DNA of 64,000 nucleotides from Magnolia sinica (GCF_029962835.1 NC_080583.1:310001-374000), one strand, 5' to 3'. Numbered from the stretch's first letter, positions 11,614 through 24,024 are shown. A program made the numbers and translations. Notes: a model not told the origin generated them from the sequence alone.

Positions 11614-14600
11614 GTGCATGGAAACAACCCCTAGTTTGGCATGTGCAAATAAATGCGTGTTTTGTTGGAGGCATCATACAAATCCTGTAGGAAAGAGTTG
11701 GCAGTGGAAGATGGATGATCCTTTGGAGATAGTCAATGCTGCCATTGACCAGCATACAAGAATGATAAAACAAATGAAAGGCGTCCCAGGTGGGTTCATT
11801 GAGTGCTTATATTGAGTTTGACCTTTTTTACATTCACTCGAGCATTTCATTGGTTTTAGCAATTTTATATTATATCTTCTATTATAAGGTTCTAATGGAC
11901 TCCAATAGAGAGGCCTGGCCCCAAATAACTGGGACAAAGCGTTGATGATGATGATAATGATTTCCATTTAATAATTTAGTCCCATTAACTGGTTGAATGG
12001 GGCTTCCTGTTGCCTGCAGGAGTAAAACAGGAGCGGCTATCAGAAGGTCTCTCTCCCAGGCATTGTGCCTTGTCACTTGTTGGTGAACCAATCATGTATC
12101 CGGAGATAAATTCACTTATTGATGAACTCCACAGGAGGCGGATCTCTACTTTTCTTGTTACTAATGCCCAATTCCCTGAAAAGATTAGAATGTTGAAACC
12201 TGTCACCCAGGTTAGGGAGTTTATTTCTTTTTGTATCATCTATAAATAAATCAATTTATTGAAGTGGACTTCAGAGGTTGCATTGTGTGGGTTTTAAATT
12301 ATGAAGTATTAATTCTTTGTATAATTGCAGCTATATGTGAGTGTAGATGCTGCAACAAAGGAGAGCTTGAAGGCAATTGATAGACCACTCTTTGGGGATT
12401 TTTGGGAGCGTTTCGTTGTATGTACTCTTTCTTTTATACAATTAGTTTTTGGTGGACCTCTTTTTTCAATAGATTGATTGTAACCTTAAATTTTGAGCAT
12501 GTTTATAACCCTCTTGTTCTTCTTATGCATGGAGTCATCCTTGTTTTTAGAAATATACACAGATTTCATGGTTTTTTTTTTTTTTTAAATGAATAAAGAG
12601 TTCCATTGCATTAAAAAAAAAAGAGAACAGTTACAGACAGACAAATACAAATGATGTGATAGTGAGTGTCTCTACCCCCACAACATCCTCCTGCGAACTA
12701 ATATATGACTTTGGATCCCCAAACACAGCCCAAAAACATACTAACTAAAGACAAACACCCATTAGGGAGACAGCAATATACATGAGCAGAACATAGGCAC
12801 ATCTGTCTCTCACAAGCACACATGCAGTCTAGTTTCTAAACCAGTCTTTGATTTATTTATTTTTATTTTTTTCGAATTATCTGTTGGCCAGAGAATGAAT
12901 TTCCAATTGGGCCAATAGCATTGTCAGGTCTCTTACGAAGGAATTTCAAGGACAGTGTATCACTGTGCTCAATCGAAGCTTTCTTTGCTGTGTGGCATGG
13001 AGGTGGGGTGGGTAACATCAGAAAGGCTCTGTGGAAAATGGCGTTGTTGGCTGGCTTGTGGTTTATATGGAGAGAGCGAAATAACTGCTGCTTTAGGAGT
13101 AGAAGCGGGCGAGTCCCGGAAGTGCTTAATAGGGCAAAATCAAGTGTAATGGAATGGGCACCAACTTCCAATGTAATAGCTGATAGCTGTTAGTTTTCTC
13201 TTTCATGGTCTGATTTGCAATTCTTTTTAGGCTTTTCCCTACTAATCAATAAACTAATTGCCTTTTAAAAAAGTCGGATTGCAACCAGTGTTCGAATTAT
13301 CTCCGATATTATCGAAATATCTCCGATATTATCTTTATCTCCAGCTCAGTGATACCGATGACAGCGCTGGTAGTATAAGAAAGTTCAGGTATTAGCAATG
13401 TATCGCTAAGTATCGCCAACGTATCAATATCACTAATGTAATCACCAATATTTTCAACTATGTAAATTCTAGGTGTCGCTTGTATTGCCAATGCATCAAT
13501 ATTGCCAATGTATCGCCAATATTTTCGACTATGTAAATTCTAGGTAATGCTTGTATCATAAGTGTATCGACGATATTTCAATAATATTGCCAACGTATTG
13601 ATATCATCAAAATTGTTTATTAGAAAACAATTTATTTCATTTTTTTTTTCATGGCCATATGGTTGTATGTAGTGTTCAATTTGTCATTGATAATATTGAT
13701 AATATCTTGATATTATCGATATCGCAACATGCGCGATATTGAGACCACAATCTTTCGTTTCCCTTCCAATTGTTAATGATTTCTTGGTGAAATATCATGT
13801 GTTGTTGATATTTTACGATATCGATGGATGTTTGGATGGAAGGTTGGATGGTTAAATAGGTCGGATGTGATGGTTGGACTGATTTCTTATAACAGCACAC
13901 TTTCAAGGCCCCATTAAATGGAAACTTGTTATATATGCATTCTTCTTCTTCTTCTTCTTCTTCTTCTTTTTTTTTTTTTTTTTTTTAAAAAAAATTTAAT
14001 TTTCTAAATATGCAAATATGTACATTTTAACATCTCCTGAAGTTTCGCTGAAAATTCCACCGTTTTTCCCATCTTTCGCCGCATTTCCAGTTATCGGCGA
14101 TATCGATATTGTTTCCGTATCCCTGGCCAGCAAAACTTGTAGTGATGCTGATACTTCGAACACTGATTGCAGCAAAATAAATAAAATGGATGAATATCAG
14201 TTATCTACTTCATCACTCATCAGTTATCAATGGAAACTCATGAAGAAAGAAAAGAAAGAAACAATGAGTCGACTTATTTGAAAATTCTTAATGGATATTT
14301 AATGGATATCTTTATAAAAAAAATTCTTAATGGATATAATACTCGTTGGTAATAGCATCTGCAGTTCGTAATGTCTCCAATATGTTGCTCCTTTTTGTCT
14401 ATCTCAAGTGCATGACTTGTTAACCTTCAAGCTGATTACTGACATGTATTGCAAAAATGTTAATAGGATTCACTGAAGGCTCTCCGTGAGAAAGAACAGC
14501 GGACTGTTTACCGTTTAACTTTGGTTAAAGGATGGAATGCTGAAGATATTGATTCATACTTGAACTTGCTTGGCATTGGAAAACCTGATTTAATTGAAAT

Positions 14601-15188
14601 CAAGGGTGTTACCTACTGTGGCTCGTAAGTTGTTGTTGTTATTATTATTATTATTATCATCATCTGACCTTGGTGCTTGCTTTCCTGAAATCTCCCCGTT
14701 CAGTTCATTACTCAAAATATGCTGTTTGTTTTTGCAGGTCTGCCACTTCGAAGCTGACGATGGAGAATGTCCCTTGGCACTCTGATGTAAAAGCCTTCTC
14801 CGAGGCTTTGGCTCTTAAGACCAATGGGGAGTATCAAGTTGCTTGTGAGCATGTACACTCCTGTTGCGTCCTTCTGGCAAAAGCTGACAAGTTCAAAATC
14901 AATGGCCAATGGTTCACATGGATAGACTACGAAAAGTTCCATGACCTGGTAATATCCCCTCTCCCCTTGGTCATTTGAATCTTCTCTGGACCAAGCTAAT
15001 GACTTCCATGACAAACTTACCTTACTATGGGAATGCAGGTGGCTTCTGGAAAGCCATTCAACAGTGTAGACTACATGGCTGCAACGCCTTCATGGGCCGT
15101 ATATGGTGCAGATGAAGGTGGGTTTGATCCGGATCAGTCTCGCTATCGGAAGGAGAGACGCCATGGAGCAGCCAGCCTTCAGAGCTAG
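11614..15188 (+). CDS. TYW1: TYW1, wybutosine synthesis radical SAM protein, C-terminal half
   Basis: TYW1 makes the tricyclic core (imG-14) of wybutosine from N1-methylguanosine at position 37 of tRNA-Phe, using pyruvate and an iron-sulfur cluster. Six exons join in frame: 11614-11789, 12020-12210, 12331-12417, 14467-14624, 14738-14948 and 15039-15188 (TAG). All have GT-AG borders and give 323 residues. The radical SAM motif CANKCVFC (Cx3Cx2C) lies at 11642-11665, followed by WRHHTNPVG, HCALSLVGEPIMYPEI, VTNAQFP, DAATKESLKAIDRPLFGDFW, RTVYRLTLVKGWN and IEIKGVTYCGSSATSKLTM, all strongly conserved in the family. The C-terminal part has VACEHVHSCC and GGFDPDQSRYRKERR. The N-terminal FMN/flavodoxin half is not in the window. 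The ATG at 11618 is internal, because an upstream TGC completes the family's C-M-E-T-T-P. Intron 3 (2049 bp) carries a LINE piece and a hAT. Coding exons show no damage. Confidence 0.93.
11895..11970 (+). mobile_element. RTE-type LINE 3' tail in TYW1 intron
   Basis: AGAGAGGCCTGGCCCCAAAT followed by AACTGGGACAAAGCG and a run of GATGATGAT matches the usual end of plant RTE LINEs, whose tail is a short GAT-type repeat rather than poly(A). It is a severely 5'-truncated copy inside the first visible intron. Confidence 0.6.
12905..13277 (+). mobile_element. 5'-truncated L1-type LINE in TYW1 intron 3
   Basis: It encodes the last part of a plant L1 ORF2 (FFAVWHGGGVGNIRKALWK, WFIWRERNNCCF, VPEVLNRAKSSVMEW) with a stop at about 13191, then a 3' tail and A-run. 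It aligns with the tail of the LINE at 604-5840, so both belong to one family. Just upstream, near 12575-12625, T- and A-runs may mark another LINE or SINE end. Confidence 0.85.
13286..14165. mobile_element. hAT-like element in TYW1 intron 3
   Basis: The 880-bp element has perfect 11-bp inverted ends CAGTGTTCGAA and TTCGAACACTG. Flanks ATTGCAAC (13278-13285) and ATTGCAGC (14166-14173) match at 7 of 8 bases. The interior is rich in CGATATT, TATCGCC and AATATCG words, and a TTC repeat lies near 13940. No transposase is present. Confidence 0.8.
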
Positions 15189-15362
15189 GAGAACAGAGAT
15201 ATATATTAAATTCACAATGTCTGGTGAGCCCAACCAAACTTTCTACTTGAGCCGAGAGATGTTGGTTAAAATTCGCCATCCCGGTTTTTCTTTTTAACCC
15301 TTCTTTATATTGAGTTCTCATCATATTGTAATGCTTTTTTTCTTTTTTTTGGTAGAATTTTG

Positions 15363-15413
<51 letters not shown>

Positions 15414-16340
15414 AAGGATGAGTTTTGTACTATATGTAAGGTTTTAATCCTTCAACTCGACCATGATGAGGTACAATGTTAATCTGCTCAAATTTTGGTT
15501 GAGCACAAGATCAAATTATACTTTTCTTTTTTGTTTCTTTTGTGTATGAACCGAGTCTTGGCAGACCTCCACTTGCTAAATTGGGGGAAACTCAGGCCCC
15601 AAACATACAGAGATACAGAAATCCACTTAAGCTAGAGAGGAGCTTCGCTAAGTGACAGCCACACTTGTGCCAGATCCAATCAAATCAGTCCACTTATCAT
15701 GTGGGCCACATTTACAAAACAAATTGCACAGATGAAGAAAGTTTTCTTACCCGGCCAACTCTTTCTAACATTGTGGCCCACCTGCTAAAGGGGCTAGAAT
15801 TATTTTTGGGTGAGAAGATGTACATGGGGAGGCCCACCTGGTGGACGACTTGGATATTGCACAAGTCGGCCAGGCTGGCACATGGGATGATGTCTAGATG
15901 GTATTCCTTGTGGATGCTTGTGGCTAGACAGGGCAGGGGAACCAAAAAAAGGAGCCTAAGGCTGCGTCCCAATGGACTTCTGCCTGCCTATAACGGTAGA
16001 TTTGAGTTAATGCATGCCAAATGTAAATTTCTGAGTGCCTGCTTACCAAGCGTGGTAGTTCGCTGTAGTATCAAATAATTCCCCATGTTGCAAAATAGAG
16101 GAAGACTGTTTTTGGGATAGAACTGCCAAATTCAAGCAGAGGGGGAGCTAAAGATGGTTAGCCAAAGATGGGCCAACCTTCCAAATGCACATACTATTTC
16201 AGCTACGAAGCAAACACAGAAGCAGTGTTTTTTTCCATGCTATGCATATGCATCATATAAGCTAACACAGTAGGGGGTCTCAGGTTCCTAAAAGGGGAGG
16301 AGACCTTTCCTTTTAAAACCAGGCTCAAGCTTATTATTAG

Positions 16341-16380
<40 letters not shown>

Positions 16381-16850
16381 GCACATGGTCTTTGGGTTAG
16401 AGAACAGTTGCTCTTTCTTTCTCTATGATGCGTATGGTCTTTGGCGTTAGAGAGCAGTTGATGGCATGGCTTTTTTAACCCTTCAAAGCTACAATCAATC
16501 TCTGTCCTTGAGCATTGTTATGGAAGTGGGCCGTCTTATTTCTCTCCTAATCAGAGTTTTTATCAATGTATTAAAAGTGATGGCCTGTGGGACCCCTTAT
16601 TTCAGCAGCCAATGGAATGATAATTTTTATTAGGATTAATATATCACTCATTTTAAAGTATTTGATGATGATTTTGCTTCTCATAATCAAGCAATTTTCT
16701 TTTTTAATGGTTGCTTCCCAGAAGACCATATGCTAATAGGTGTAAGGTTAAGATCTTTTCAGGCCCAAGGACCGGTTCCTTTTTCTCTTCTCTTTTCTTC
16801 CAGGCTGGCCTGATAATCAGGTCCGTGCAAAAACAGTAGGGCAGCGTTCA
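15189..16850. other. TYW1 3' flank: microsatellites and MITE-like DNA, no gene
   Basis: A (TA)n tract at 15368-15410 follows the TYW1 stop closely and may limit the 3' UTR. A (TC)n tract lies at 16345-16378. Between them, 15660-15880 has TGTGGGCCACAT and GTGGCCCACC words of the MITE families. The 137-residue open frame at 15665-16078 overlaps these repeats and is not considered a gene. Confidence 0.6.
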
Positions 16851-17027
16851 TCATCAAAATAGATAAAATTCAGCTCCAAGATTTGTTGCCATGGCCCATC
16901 ATCCATGGTAGAGCTACTAGGGTAGTATATATATATATCTTCTCCTAATAAACAGGAGCCATTCTGAGCATTGTTTAAAACTTCAGCGAGTTGACTCAGG
17001 AATTGGACCAACTCGACCTGGATTGCA

Positions 17028-17356
17028 CTGTGGGCCCCACCATGATGTGTGTTTTATCGACACCATCCATCATTTTGCCAGCTTATTTTTGGGCATGAAC
17101 CAAAAAATGAGGCAGATACAAATCTCAGGTGGACCAAACAACAGGAAACACTAGTGATTGACAGCCCACTATTGAAAACTTCTTGGGGGGCCATAAGTTT
17201 TTGATCAAGCGTATATTTTATGGTTTCCCTTCATCCGAGTCCGCGTGACCTAATTAATAGGTTGGATGGCAAATAAAGGCCCTATTTTTGGGTTCATCCC
17301 TAAAATTAACTGGAAAAATTGGATGGGAAGCACCTAAATCATGGTGGGGCCCACAG
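17028..17356. mobile_element. MITE with perfect 19-bp inverted ends
   Basis: CTGTGGGCCCCACCATGAT at 17028-17046 and its exact reverse complement at 17338-17356 bound a 329-bp unit. The interior has the words AATGAGGCAGATACAAATC and GGTGGACCAAACAACAGG. These are the end words of the most frequent repeat in the window. No clear target duplication was read. Confidence 0.7.
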
Positions 17357-17532
17357 CACGCAGGTGTTACTAAGAAGGTTGGTAAGCAGTCAGCGTCCCT
17401 GTAAGAAGACTCCGTACCACAAACATGCATTATCTTTATCATTCGTAGAAATTGCCTTCCTTCCATAAAATATCAATCCATTAGGTTGCTCCATCTTTTC
17501 TTATAAGGCCACCATGAAGATATGGGAAAAGC

Positions 17533-18160
17533 GGATTGCTTGTGACCCATCAGTGCCCAGGGCTGTGTGGGGTCCACATAAGATGTATGTGACAAATCCA
17601 CTCCGTCCATCTGTTTTGAAAGATAAGAACGGGACAGTGGGAAGGGAAACGTCCACCGTTGGAATCTTCCTGGAGCTGATGATGATGTTTACATGCCATT
17701 CAAAACACTCATGGGTTATTACCACTCAGATAAACTGTAGGCATAAATATCGTCATCATACAAAACTTCTGTAACCCCATACATTTTTTTTTTTTTTTTA
17801 CACACGCACACACACCCCCACACACTCACGCCACACGCACACACACCCCACACACGCACGCCGTGGGATTTCACCACCGTGGGTACTCGAACCCTTGACC
17901 CGGTGTTGAAACTCCAGGGAGTCTACCACCCGAGTAAGAGTAAGGACCCAATAACCCCCGTACATTCAATCCCCACTGTTTCGTGTGGTATAGTTGCACA
18001 TGAGTTTTGGATCTGCCTTAATATATATATATTAAAATCCTGTCCTATCTTGATCTTGCAAAACAGATGGACGGAGTGGAGTTGTCACTGACATCTCTGT
18101 GGGTCCCACATAGCCACATCGTTAGGAATATATATGTGCCCGGGGTCACAGCTCGTGTTG
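17533..18160. mobile_element. Mutator-like MITE with a SINE inside
   Basis: TTGTGACCCATCAGTGCCCA followed by TGTGTGGGGTCCACAT near 17534-17580 faces GTGGGTCCCACATAGCCACA and GCCCGGGGTCACAG near 18102-18150, an imperfect inverted pair. The inside has MITE words, and SINE copy 17786-17951 is inserted in it. Exact termini are uncertain. Confidence 0.45.
17786..17951 (-). mobile_element. SINE family 2, reverse copy
   Basis: Read on the minus strand: A-box region CTCGGGTGGTAGACTC, B-box GGTTCGAGTACCCAC, a GTGTGTGTG-rich tail and A-run. Imperfect flanks TAACCCCATACATT (17772-17785) and TAACCCCCGTACATT (17952-17966) look like the target duplication. Confidence 0.75.
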
Positions 18161-19529
18161 AGCTACTAGCGTTTTAGCCGTTAATAAGAGAAATAGATAA
18201 TTGCATAAAAGAAATTTTATTAAAAAAAGAAAAAAAAGAAAAAAAAAAAGAAAGAAGAAAAGAGCAATGACCATCATATATTTCATACTTTTAAGATGAT
18301 TAAACATGCATCATTTCACGGCCCAATGCTTGACATTTGTCCATATATACCTACCATTGCTAATCTACTTTCTCTTCTCCTCACAAATTTCAGGGGAATA
18401 TATAACCATTGAAAATAACATTTTTCCACGTCATATTCAACTCTAATAAAAATCAACCTTCAGTATCATTTTTGAAGATATATGATTTACAGTGGCAGTC
18501 AGAAGATGGACAGTTCCAATCACTGCAAGTGGGCCCCAATGGATGATTAATAGTAGTGCCATACATACGTTGCTCTCAAAAGTCCACATTTCTCCATTGA
18601 AATGAATGAGCACTGTTGCATAACATTAACATGCAGCCATTCGTTAACTGCACACGTGGCATTTATGTGACTCAATTAACCGTCCAGATAGTGGACCCCA
18701 ATTAAGATGGGTTTATAAAACAACCATTGTACTCAAGTGACAACTTCTATATAATATAACTTAAAAAATTACACTAATGTGACACATTCAGTCGTTGATT
18801 TGTTAAATGTCCAATGAAAAATAAATCAACATTTAGAATTAAATTTTAAAATAAAAACCAGATATTAAAATAATTAGATTAAATATTCTTTTACGTTTTA
18901 CAACCTATCTGCAATGGGTTCCATGATTTGGAAGGTTTAATTTGAGTTACATATACGTGCATGAGTATCAATCGTCACAATCTTTCAGAGTATTAACTAA
19001 CTCCACCTCCAATGGAAAAACGGAAGGAATGAAGAAATGGAGTTGGCTACATGGAAGTTGTATACACTTCACTCTTCCAAGGACACGTGGTCAGACAAGT
19101 ATCGTGATCGCTACTGTTGATCTTGTGGGCCAATCTGAGATTAGACAAGTCAAACCATCCCACTTGTAAGTTATGCTGGTTGATGTGGACCTCCTTAGTA
19201 TCCGTTCCTTTTGGAGGCCAGGAACCAGATGGTGAAGACAGTTCAATCCACTTGCATATCATGGCCCACCCCAAACAACAGTTCGAATCCCATATGACAA
19301 AGAACAAACTGGAGAAATATAAATAAAAATTAAAAAAATAAAGCAGTGAAGAAGGATTGCTTATTATGATAATTATTATTATACATAGCTTCTTTTTTTT
19401 TTTTAATATATATATATTTTTAATTTCTAAATTTTTTATTTTTAAAGAATTGCATCTCTCTCTACTAATCTTCTTGAGCAGCAGCAATAGAGAAAAGAAA
19501 TCAATATTCACTTAAATCAGTATTTGGGT

Positions 19530-19532
<3 letters not shown>
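18161..19532. other. Intergenic, no gene seen
   Basis: AT-rich DNA with A- and T-runs at 18215-18255 and 19391-19440. No family-like protein, RNA gene or clear transposon end was recognised. The 154-residue minus frame at 19047-19511 is low-complexity and judged spurious. Confidence 0.5.

Positions 19533-19580
<48 letters not shown>
19533..19580. repeat. (TA)n microsatellite
   Basis: About 48 bp of TA repeats about 175 bp downstream of the stop of the minus-strand AT-hook gene, so possibly near its 3' UTR end. Confidence 0.95.
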
Positions 19581-19584
<4 letters not shown>

Positions 19585-19754
19585 TTCTCTGCTGAATTTC
19601 AATAGGCTTGTTTCCTCTTTCTTGCATGGGTGGTTTTGTAATACAGATTTTATCATAAGAAAGTAGAGGAAATGGAAGAAGATGAATACATACATAAAAG
19701 GAGAGGAGCGAAATCTATCTAGGAAATCTTGTTTTATCTTCCCCAGAGAGAATT

Positions 19755-20087
19755 TTAGGTGCTCTTACGAGGTTGGCTTTTTCTCCTTGTACTGCTTTTC
19801 CGGAGTTCTTCCTTTGGCTTTTCTTCTCCTACTTCCTCTTTCTCCTTCACAGCAGCATCAGAAGCAGCAGCTGACGATTCTACTCCTTTTTGCTTCTCCT
19901 CCCTGCTGCTGCTGCTGCTGCTTTTCTTTTTCTTATTGGAATCCTCTTGTTCACTTTCTTCTTGGGTTTCAGTCTTCTCAACAACAATTTTCCGCGGTCG
20001 GCCTCGTTTCCTTGGGGGCTGTGATTGCTCACCGCTTGCTTCTGCCGATTCTTTCCATCTTCTCTTCTTCATCTTTTTCTTACCCAT
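19755..20087 (-). CDS. Small AT-hook, lysine-rich nuclear protein
   Basis: One exon encodes 110 residues. The first true ATG is at 20085-20087 (MGKKKMKKRRWKES). The longer open frame to 20108 starts with TTG and is not used here. The N-terminus is a basic cluster like a nuclear localisation signal. A canonical AT-hook, RKRGRPRKI, lies around residues 26-34 and would bind the minor groove of AT-rich DNA. A Glu/Gln-rich acidic stretch, a run of six serines from an AGC-type repeat, an Ala-rich segment and a basic C-terminus (RRKSQPRKST) follow. No other domain is visible. Its place between TYW1 and the At1g75180-like gene suggests it is the counterpart of Arabidopsis At1g75190, an unknown protein; that match is from memory of gene order only. 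Its opposite-strand frames are shadows. Confidence 0.75.
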   Translation of the reverse strand: MGKKKMKKRRWKESAEASGEQSQPPRKRGRPRKIVVEKTETQEESEQEDSNKKKKSSSSSSREEKQKGVESSAAASDAAVKEKEEVGEEKPKEELRKSSTRRKSQPRKST

Positions 20088-20173
20088 GCCTTGAAATCTT
20101 TTCTTCAATCAATCCTAAATTACAAGAAACCCTCAACCCAACCAATCATAAATACAATCCTTTTCATCAAAAC

Positions 20174-20224
<51 letters not shown>

Positions 20225-20305
20225 TACCAATCACACAGAAATTTGTTCCAAATCCTCTTCAACAAGCGACTTCACCAATACCCATCTCCAGAAAAAACCC
20301 AATAA

Positions 20306-20350
<45 letters not shown>

Positions 20351-20570
20351 GGAAGCTAATATTCAATCCTAAAACCAATCACATGAAGTCTGTTGGAACC
20401 AAATATTTCATGAATCCCCAAATCCTCGAAAACCCATCATAACCATCTCCACCATCTCTCTCTCTCTCTCTCTCAGCTATCTGACTGAAGAAAAAGGAAG
20501 GGAGAGCTAATCTCTCTCAGCTATCTGACTGAAGAAAAAGGAAGGAAGAGCTAACCATGGTTAATGGAAA
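20088..20570 (-). promoter_or_regulatory. Leader and promoter region of the AT-hook gene
   Basis: Upstream of the minus-strand start lie (CT)n tracts at 20170-20218, 20310-20346 and 20455-20475, read as GA repeats on the gene strand, a common feature of plant 5' leaders. A 43-bp direct duplication, containing CAGCTATCTGACTGAAG twice, occupies about 20470-20555. No TATA box or start site can be fixed. Confidence 0.45.
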
Positions 20571-23500
20571 ACCCTCACCACTTTTCTAAAACCTACTTGG
20601 GTTGCGTTGGGCCTTTACTCCTCATGCAAGTCTACTTGTACCGCCTACCAACCTCCACCCCTACTCTTTCCTTTTTTTCCTCCCCCGATTAATCGCCTCT
20701 CTCTTCTCCCCACCCCAACGTTTCTAATGTGAACGCCCATGTACCCATTTCCATTTCAACATCTTAAAAGTCTACATAATCAATCTCAGCCCTTCCTTTT
20801 AGCCCTACCCACTCTACCAAAATGATCATATGCAAAAGTTTTCTTAGGACCATCCATCCATGCTATCAATGCCTGGATTTTTATGCCAAACAAGCCCATA
20901 GCCAACTAGGTGCATGGGAAGCTTTCCATGTACTAGACCCAACTCCCAACTGCATGATTTCTCATCTATTTTAAAACCATGTTGGGGTTTTTACTTTCTA
21001 GAAATAGCCCAATTTTCAGACAGTCAATAGGACTATTGCTCTATGTTCTTTTCTAACCGTTTCTTGGTTGGAAGAGATGTCAGTAGTCCTATTTCAACAA
21101 AATGATAATATTGAAATATGCTCGGGCCCCTTCCACTGCTTATTCTGTTCCAGTTCATGCTTTAAAAGCTTTAGACTCAACTCAATGTATAGCCAAGATA
21201 AGTCCACTCAAAGTCTTGGATTGGTCTAATAATGATCAAGGGTTTATTTGAAATCATGATTTTTTTGGGATTAGAAAGAAGAAGAAGAAAAAAAAAAGAT
21301 TCCACCACCACATGAAACTAATGGTTTTCAAAAGCTAGGTTGTGTTTGATTTATAAGGAAAACTAGACAATTTTATTATGTTTAATTTATAAGGAAAAGT
21401 ATGTGAAATCATATATTCATGATAGATAAATTTTCTCTTATTTCTTATGTTAGAGACAACGACACGATGAAAAGCTCAACGATGACTATGCAATTCGCTT
21501 TTGTTTGTAAATTAAATAGCAGGAAAATCTCAAATTTCTTACAAAGTCCATGAATTCAAAGTGTCATTGCAAAGAAAAAGAAAGTATGATTATAACGTGT
21601 CCTTAGCTACGCACGTCCGATGCTTTATTGAGGTGGTAAGATTAAGGCCGGTTACCGACATATTTTTCTCTTCTTTTGTTTATTTATTTATTTATTGCAC
21701 TTCAAAGGCCTATCCCAACTGAGTGACTCAGTTAAATCTGTCTAAATCCAAGCCATATCAATTGAGTCCAAAGCTAGTCTTGGATGATCCAACTCCAGAG
21801 ATCAAATAAAGCTGAGTTGACTTAGCCAACCAGATAGAGTTGGAATAGAGTGACCAAGTTCCAGAGCTATGATTTTGCTTCCCAGGGGTCCACAGATGAG
21901 GCTCCATTTAGTAGACAAGTGGAGAGACAGCTGAGGTGACATTAGCGAAAAGCTATTTATTTTCTTTTAGTAGATAGAAACATTGTGGTGGTCTTTGACA
22001 AGTAATTGCATATCCACCACATATATTCCAAATAACAGGGCCCACCATACCAACATTCAAATAACAGGTCCCACAGCGCATCATGTGGTTTAAAGCTGCA
22101 CTCTGACTATTTTATTTGGTGGGCATCAAATGAATGGTTAAAAACAAAACTAGCCCACAGTTCCAATCCATAAATCAGTGAGTGATTTTGGGGCTTTGTC
22201 GGTTCAAAGAGGGGTAAGTGTTTTCTTGTGTACACACGAATTGAATTATACAATCAACCATACTATGAATTTATTTATCTTTTATACTTTTCTTTTGTTT
22301 TAAGAAATTTTGGTTTCTTCAAAAGTACTTATATAAATGATTTGATGATGGCCCACTTGGCTAAACCGTTATAAATCTGAATTAGCCATGTGTGCATGAA
22401 ATTACAGGAGAATTCTCTGAATTATCTTGGGTTATCATACAGAACTTATGCTTGCAAAACAGTGGGCTTGAAGTCTTTTGAAACAATGAATTAAATCCTC
22501 CACAACACCTGTTTTAGAACACCCATGCATTTTTTTTAATGATGTAGGACAAGTAAAGGACAATTTAATGGAGAGTTAGGATTGTAAAAATTTGGAATAG
22601 AGGAGCATGGGTTGGAATAAAAAGGAAGCCTAAATGTATAATATAACTCCTGATCACCATAAATTTGTGATTGATTATCTATTTCACGTGTATTAAATAT
22701 TATTAGAAAGTTCTTGACGAGTCCTATATCTTGGTTAGTCATTTAAGGTTCATTGGTTTCAAAACGACTTGCAAAATTCAATATTTTTAATAATCAAATT
22801 AAGATTTGAAATTGAAACTAATTATTTTTAGTAAGTTTTGTTTTTTTACTATTTTTTAGAATTTTAAGAGCTCAAATATAATCCAGGGTTATTGTTTCAT
22901 TCATCTAAGGATTGTTACGAGTTTTGGTGGAATTAAATTTCTTTATATTATTTTAGTAATTTTCATTATTTTGAAAAAGTCTCCTATTTCGACTCAAATT
23001 AAGAATCGACAATTCATTTTCTTTATATAAGCACATCAAATACATCATAATCAACACTTTGATTAATAATATCAATTTTAATTTTCCTTATTTAGAGAAT
23101 TTTATTTTGTTCTTGTTGATTTAAAAGCCATTCTTAAAAAGAAGATAGTGATCCTTTTTTTAAAAATAAAAAAAATAAAAATCCACGCAATCACTATGTT
23201 ATTTTGTTATCATTTTTTAATGGATTTTGTTATTTAAAACCACATATTGGCAATTCAAGCTGAGATGACTTCTGTCATCTCATTTCACTTCGTACTAAGT
23301 TCGACAACCCTCTTACCAAGAAGAAAAGATTGTATATGCTGGGCTGCAAACCGAGATTAGGCACCCTCCAATCCCCAACCATCCATCAATGGCCAATGGG
23401 AATCATAATGGATTTTAAAAAGTTCATACTTTGAAAGTGCTTATAAATTACTGCATGCCCAACTCTTAGTGCTCTTGAGGTGCACTGATGGAAGTCTTGC

Positions 23501-24015
23501 TCCTATGCAAAATGAGAAAACATTTATACTCATGAGGCAGTGTGATGGATGATGCACAGGTACTTAGAAAATGCTTTGAAAAATGTATACATGTAATTCA
23601 AATTATTGGTACCAGATCAAAATTTTGGCTGCATTATACTAAGCTTATTTGATTATATGACTGACATTTATTGGACAGTTGAAAAAACTGAATAAATATC
23701 CCATAACCTTATCTTAACAAGCAAGTGTCGTCCAATGGGAGCTTTGGATTGTACAACCCATCTAAGTTTTGGCCTTCAGGGACAATAATTTTCAACAATG
23801 AATGAGGTTATTTTAATTATTAGTTCATTCTACGATTTTTTATAGTGTATATCAAGCATCATTTGCAACCGGATCTGAGTGTTGACACACAAGGTTATCT
23901 TCACTTAGTTTACCACTTAAGCTATAGATGGGTGTGTATAAAACACCTTATTTTAATTAACAGTGTCCAATAATTAAAGGTTGAGATTGTTTGAACAATT
24001 TAATTTTCGAATTGT
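20571..24015. other. Long AT-rich intergenic stretch, no gene seen
   Basis: I saw no conserved protein words, RNA gene or clear transposon termini. Short AT-rich open frames look random. Some GGGCCCACCATA words near 22040 hint at worn MITEs. Confidence 0.5.
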
Positions 24016-24024
24016 AATTTGGAG

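Noticed and set aside
11618-11620. ATG as the TYW1 start
   Set aside because: The ATG is the internal Met of the family motif C-M-E-T-T-P. The exon begins upstream at 11614 after a CAG acceptor.
15665-16078. 137-residue plus frame after TYW1
   Set aside because: It overlaps MITE words and shows no conserved motif.
20088-20108. Seven-residue N-terminal extension of the AT-hook protein
   Set aside because: It depends on a TTG start; the first ATG is at 20085-20087.
19682-20305. 207-residue plus frame opposite the AT-hook gene
   Set aside because: It is the antisense shadow of the AT-hook gene plus CT repeats, rich in Ser/Leu low complexity.
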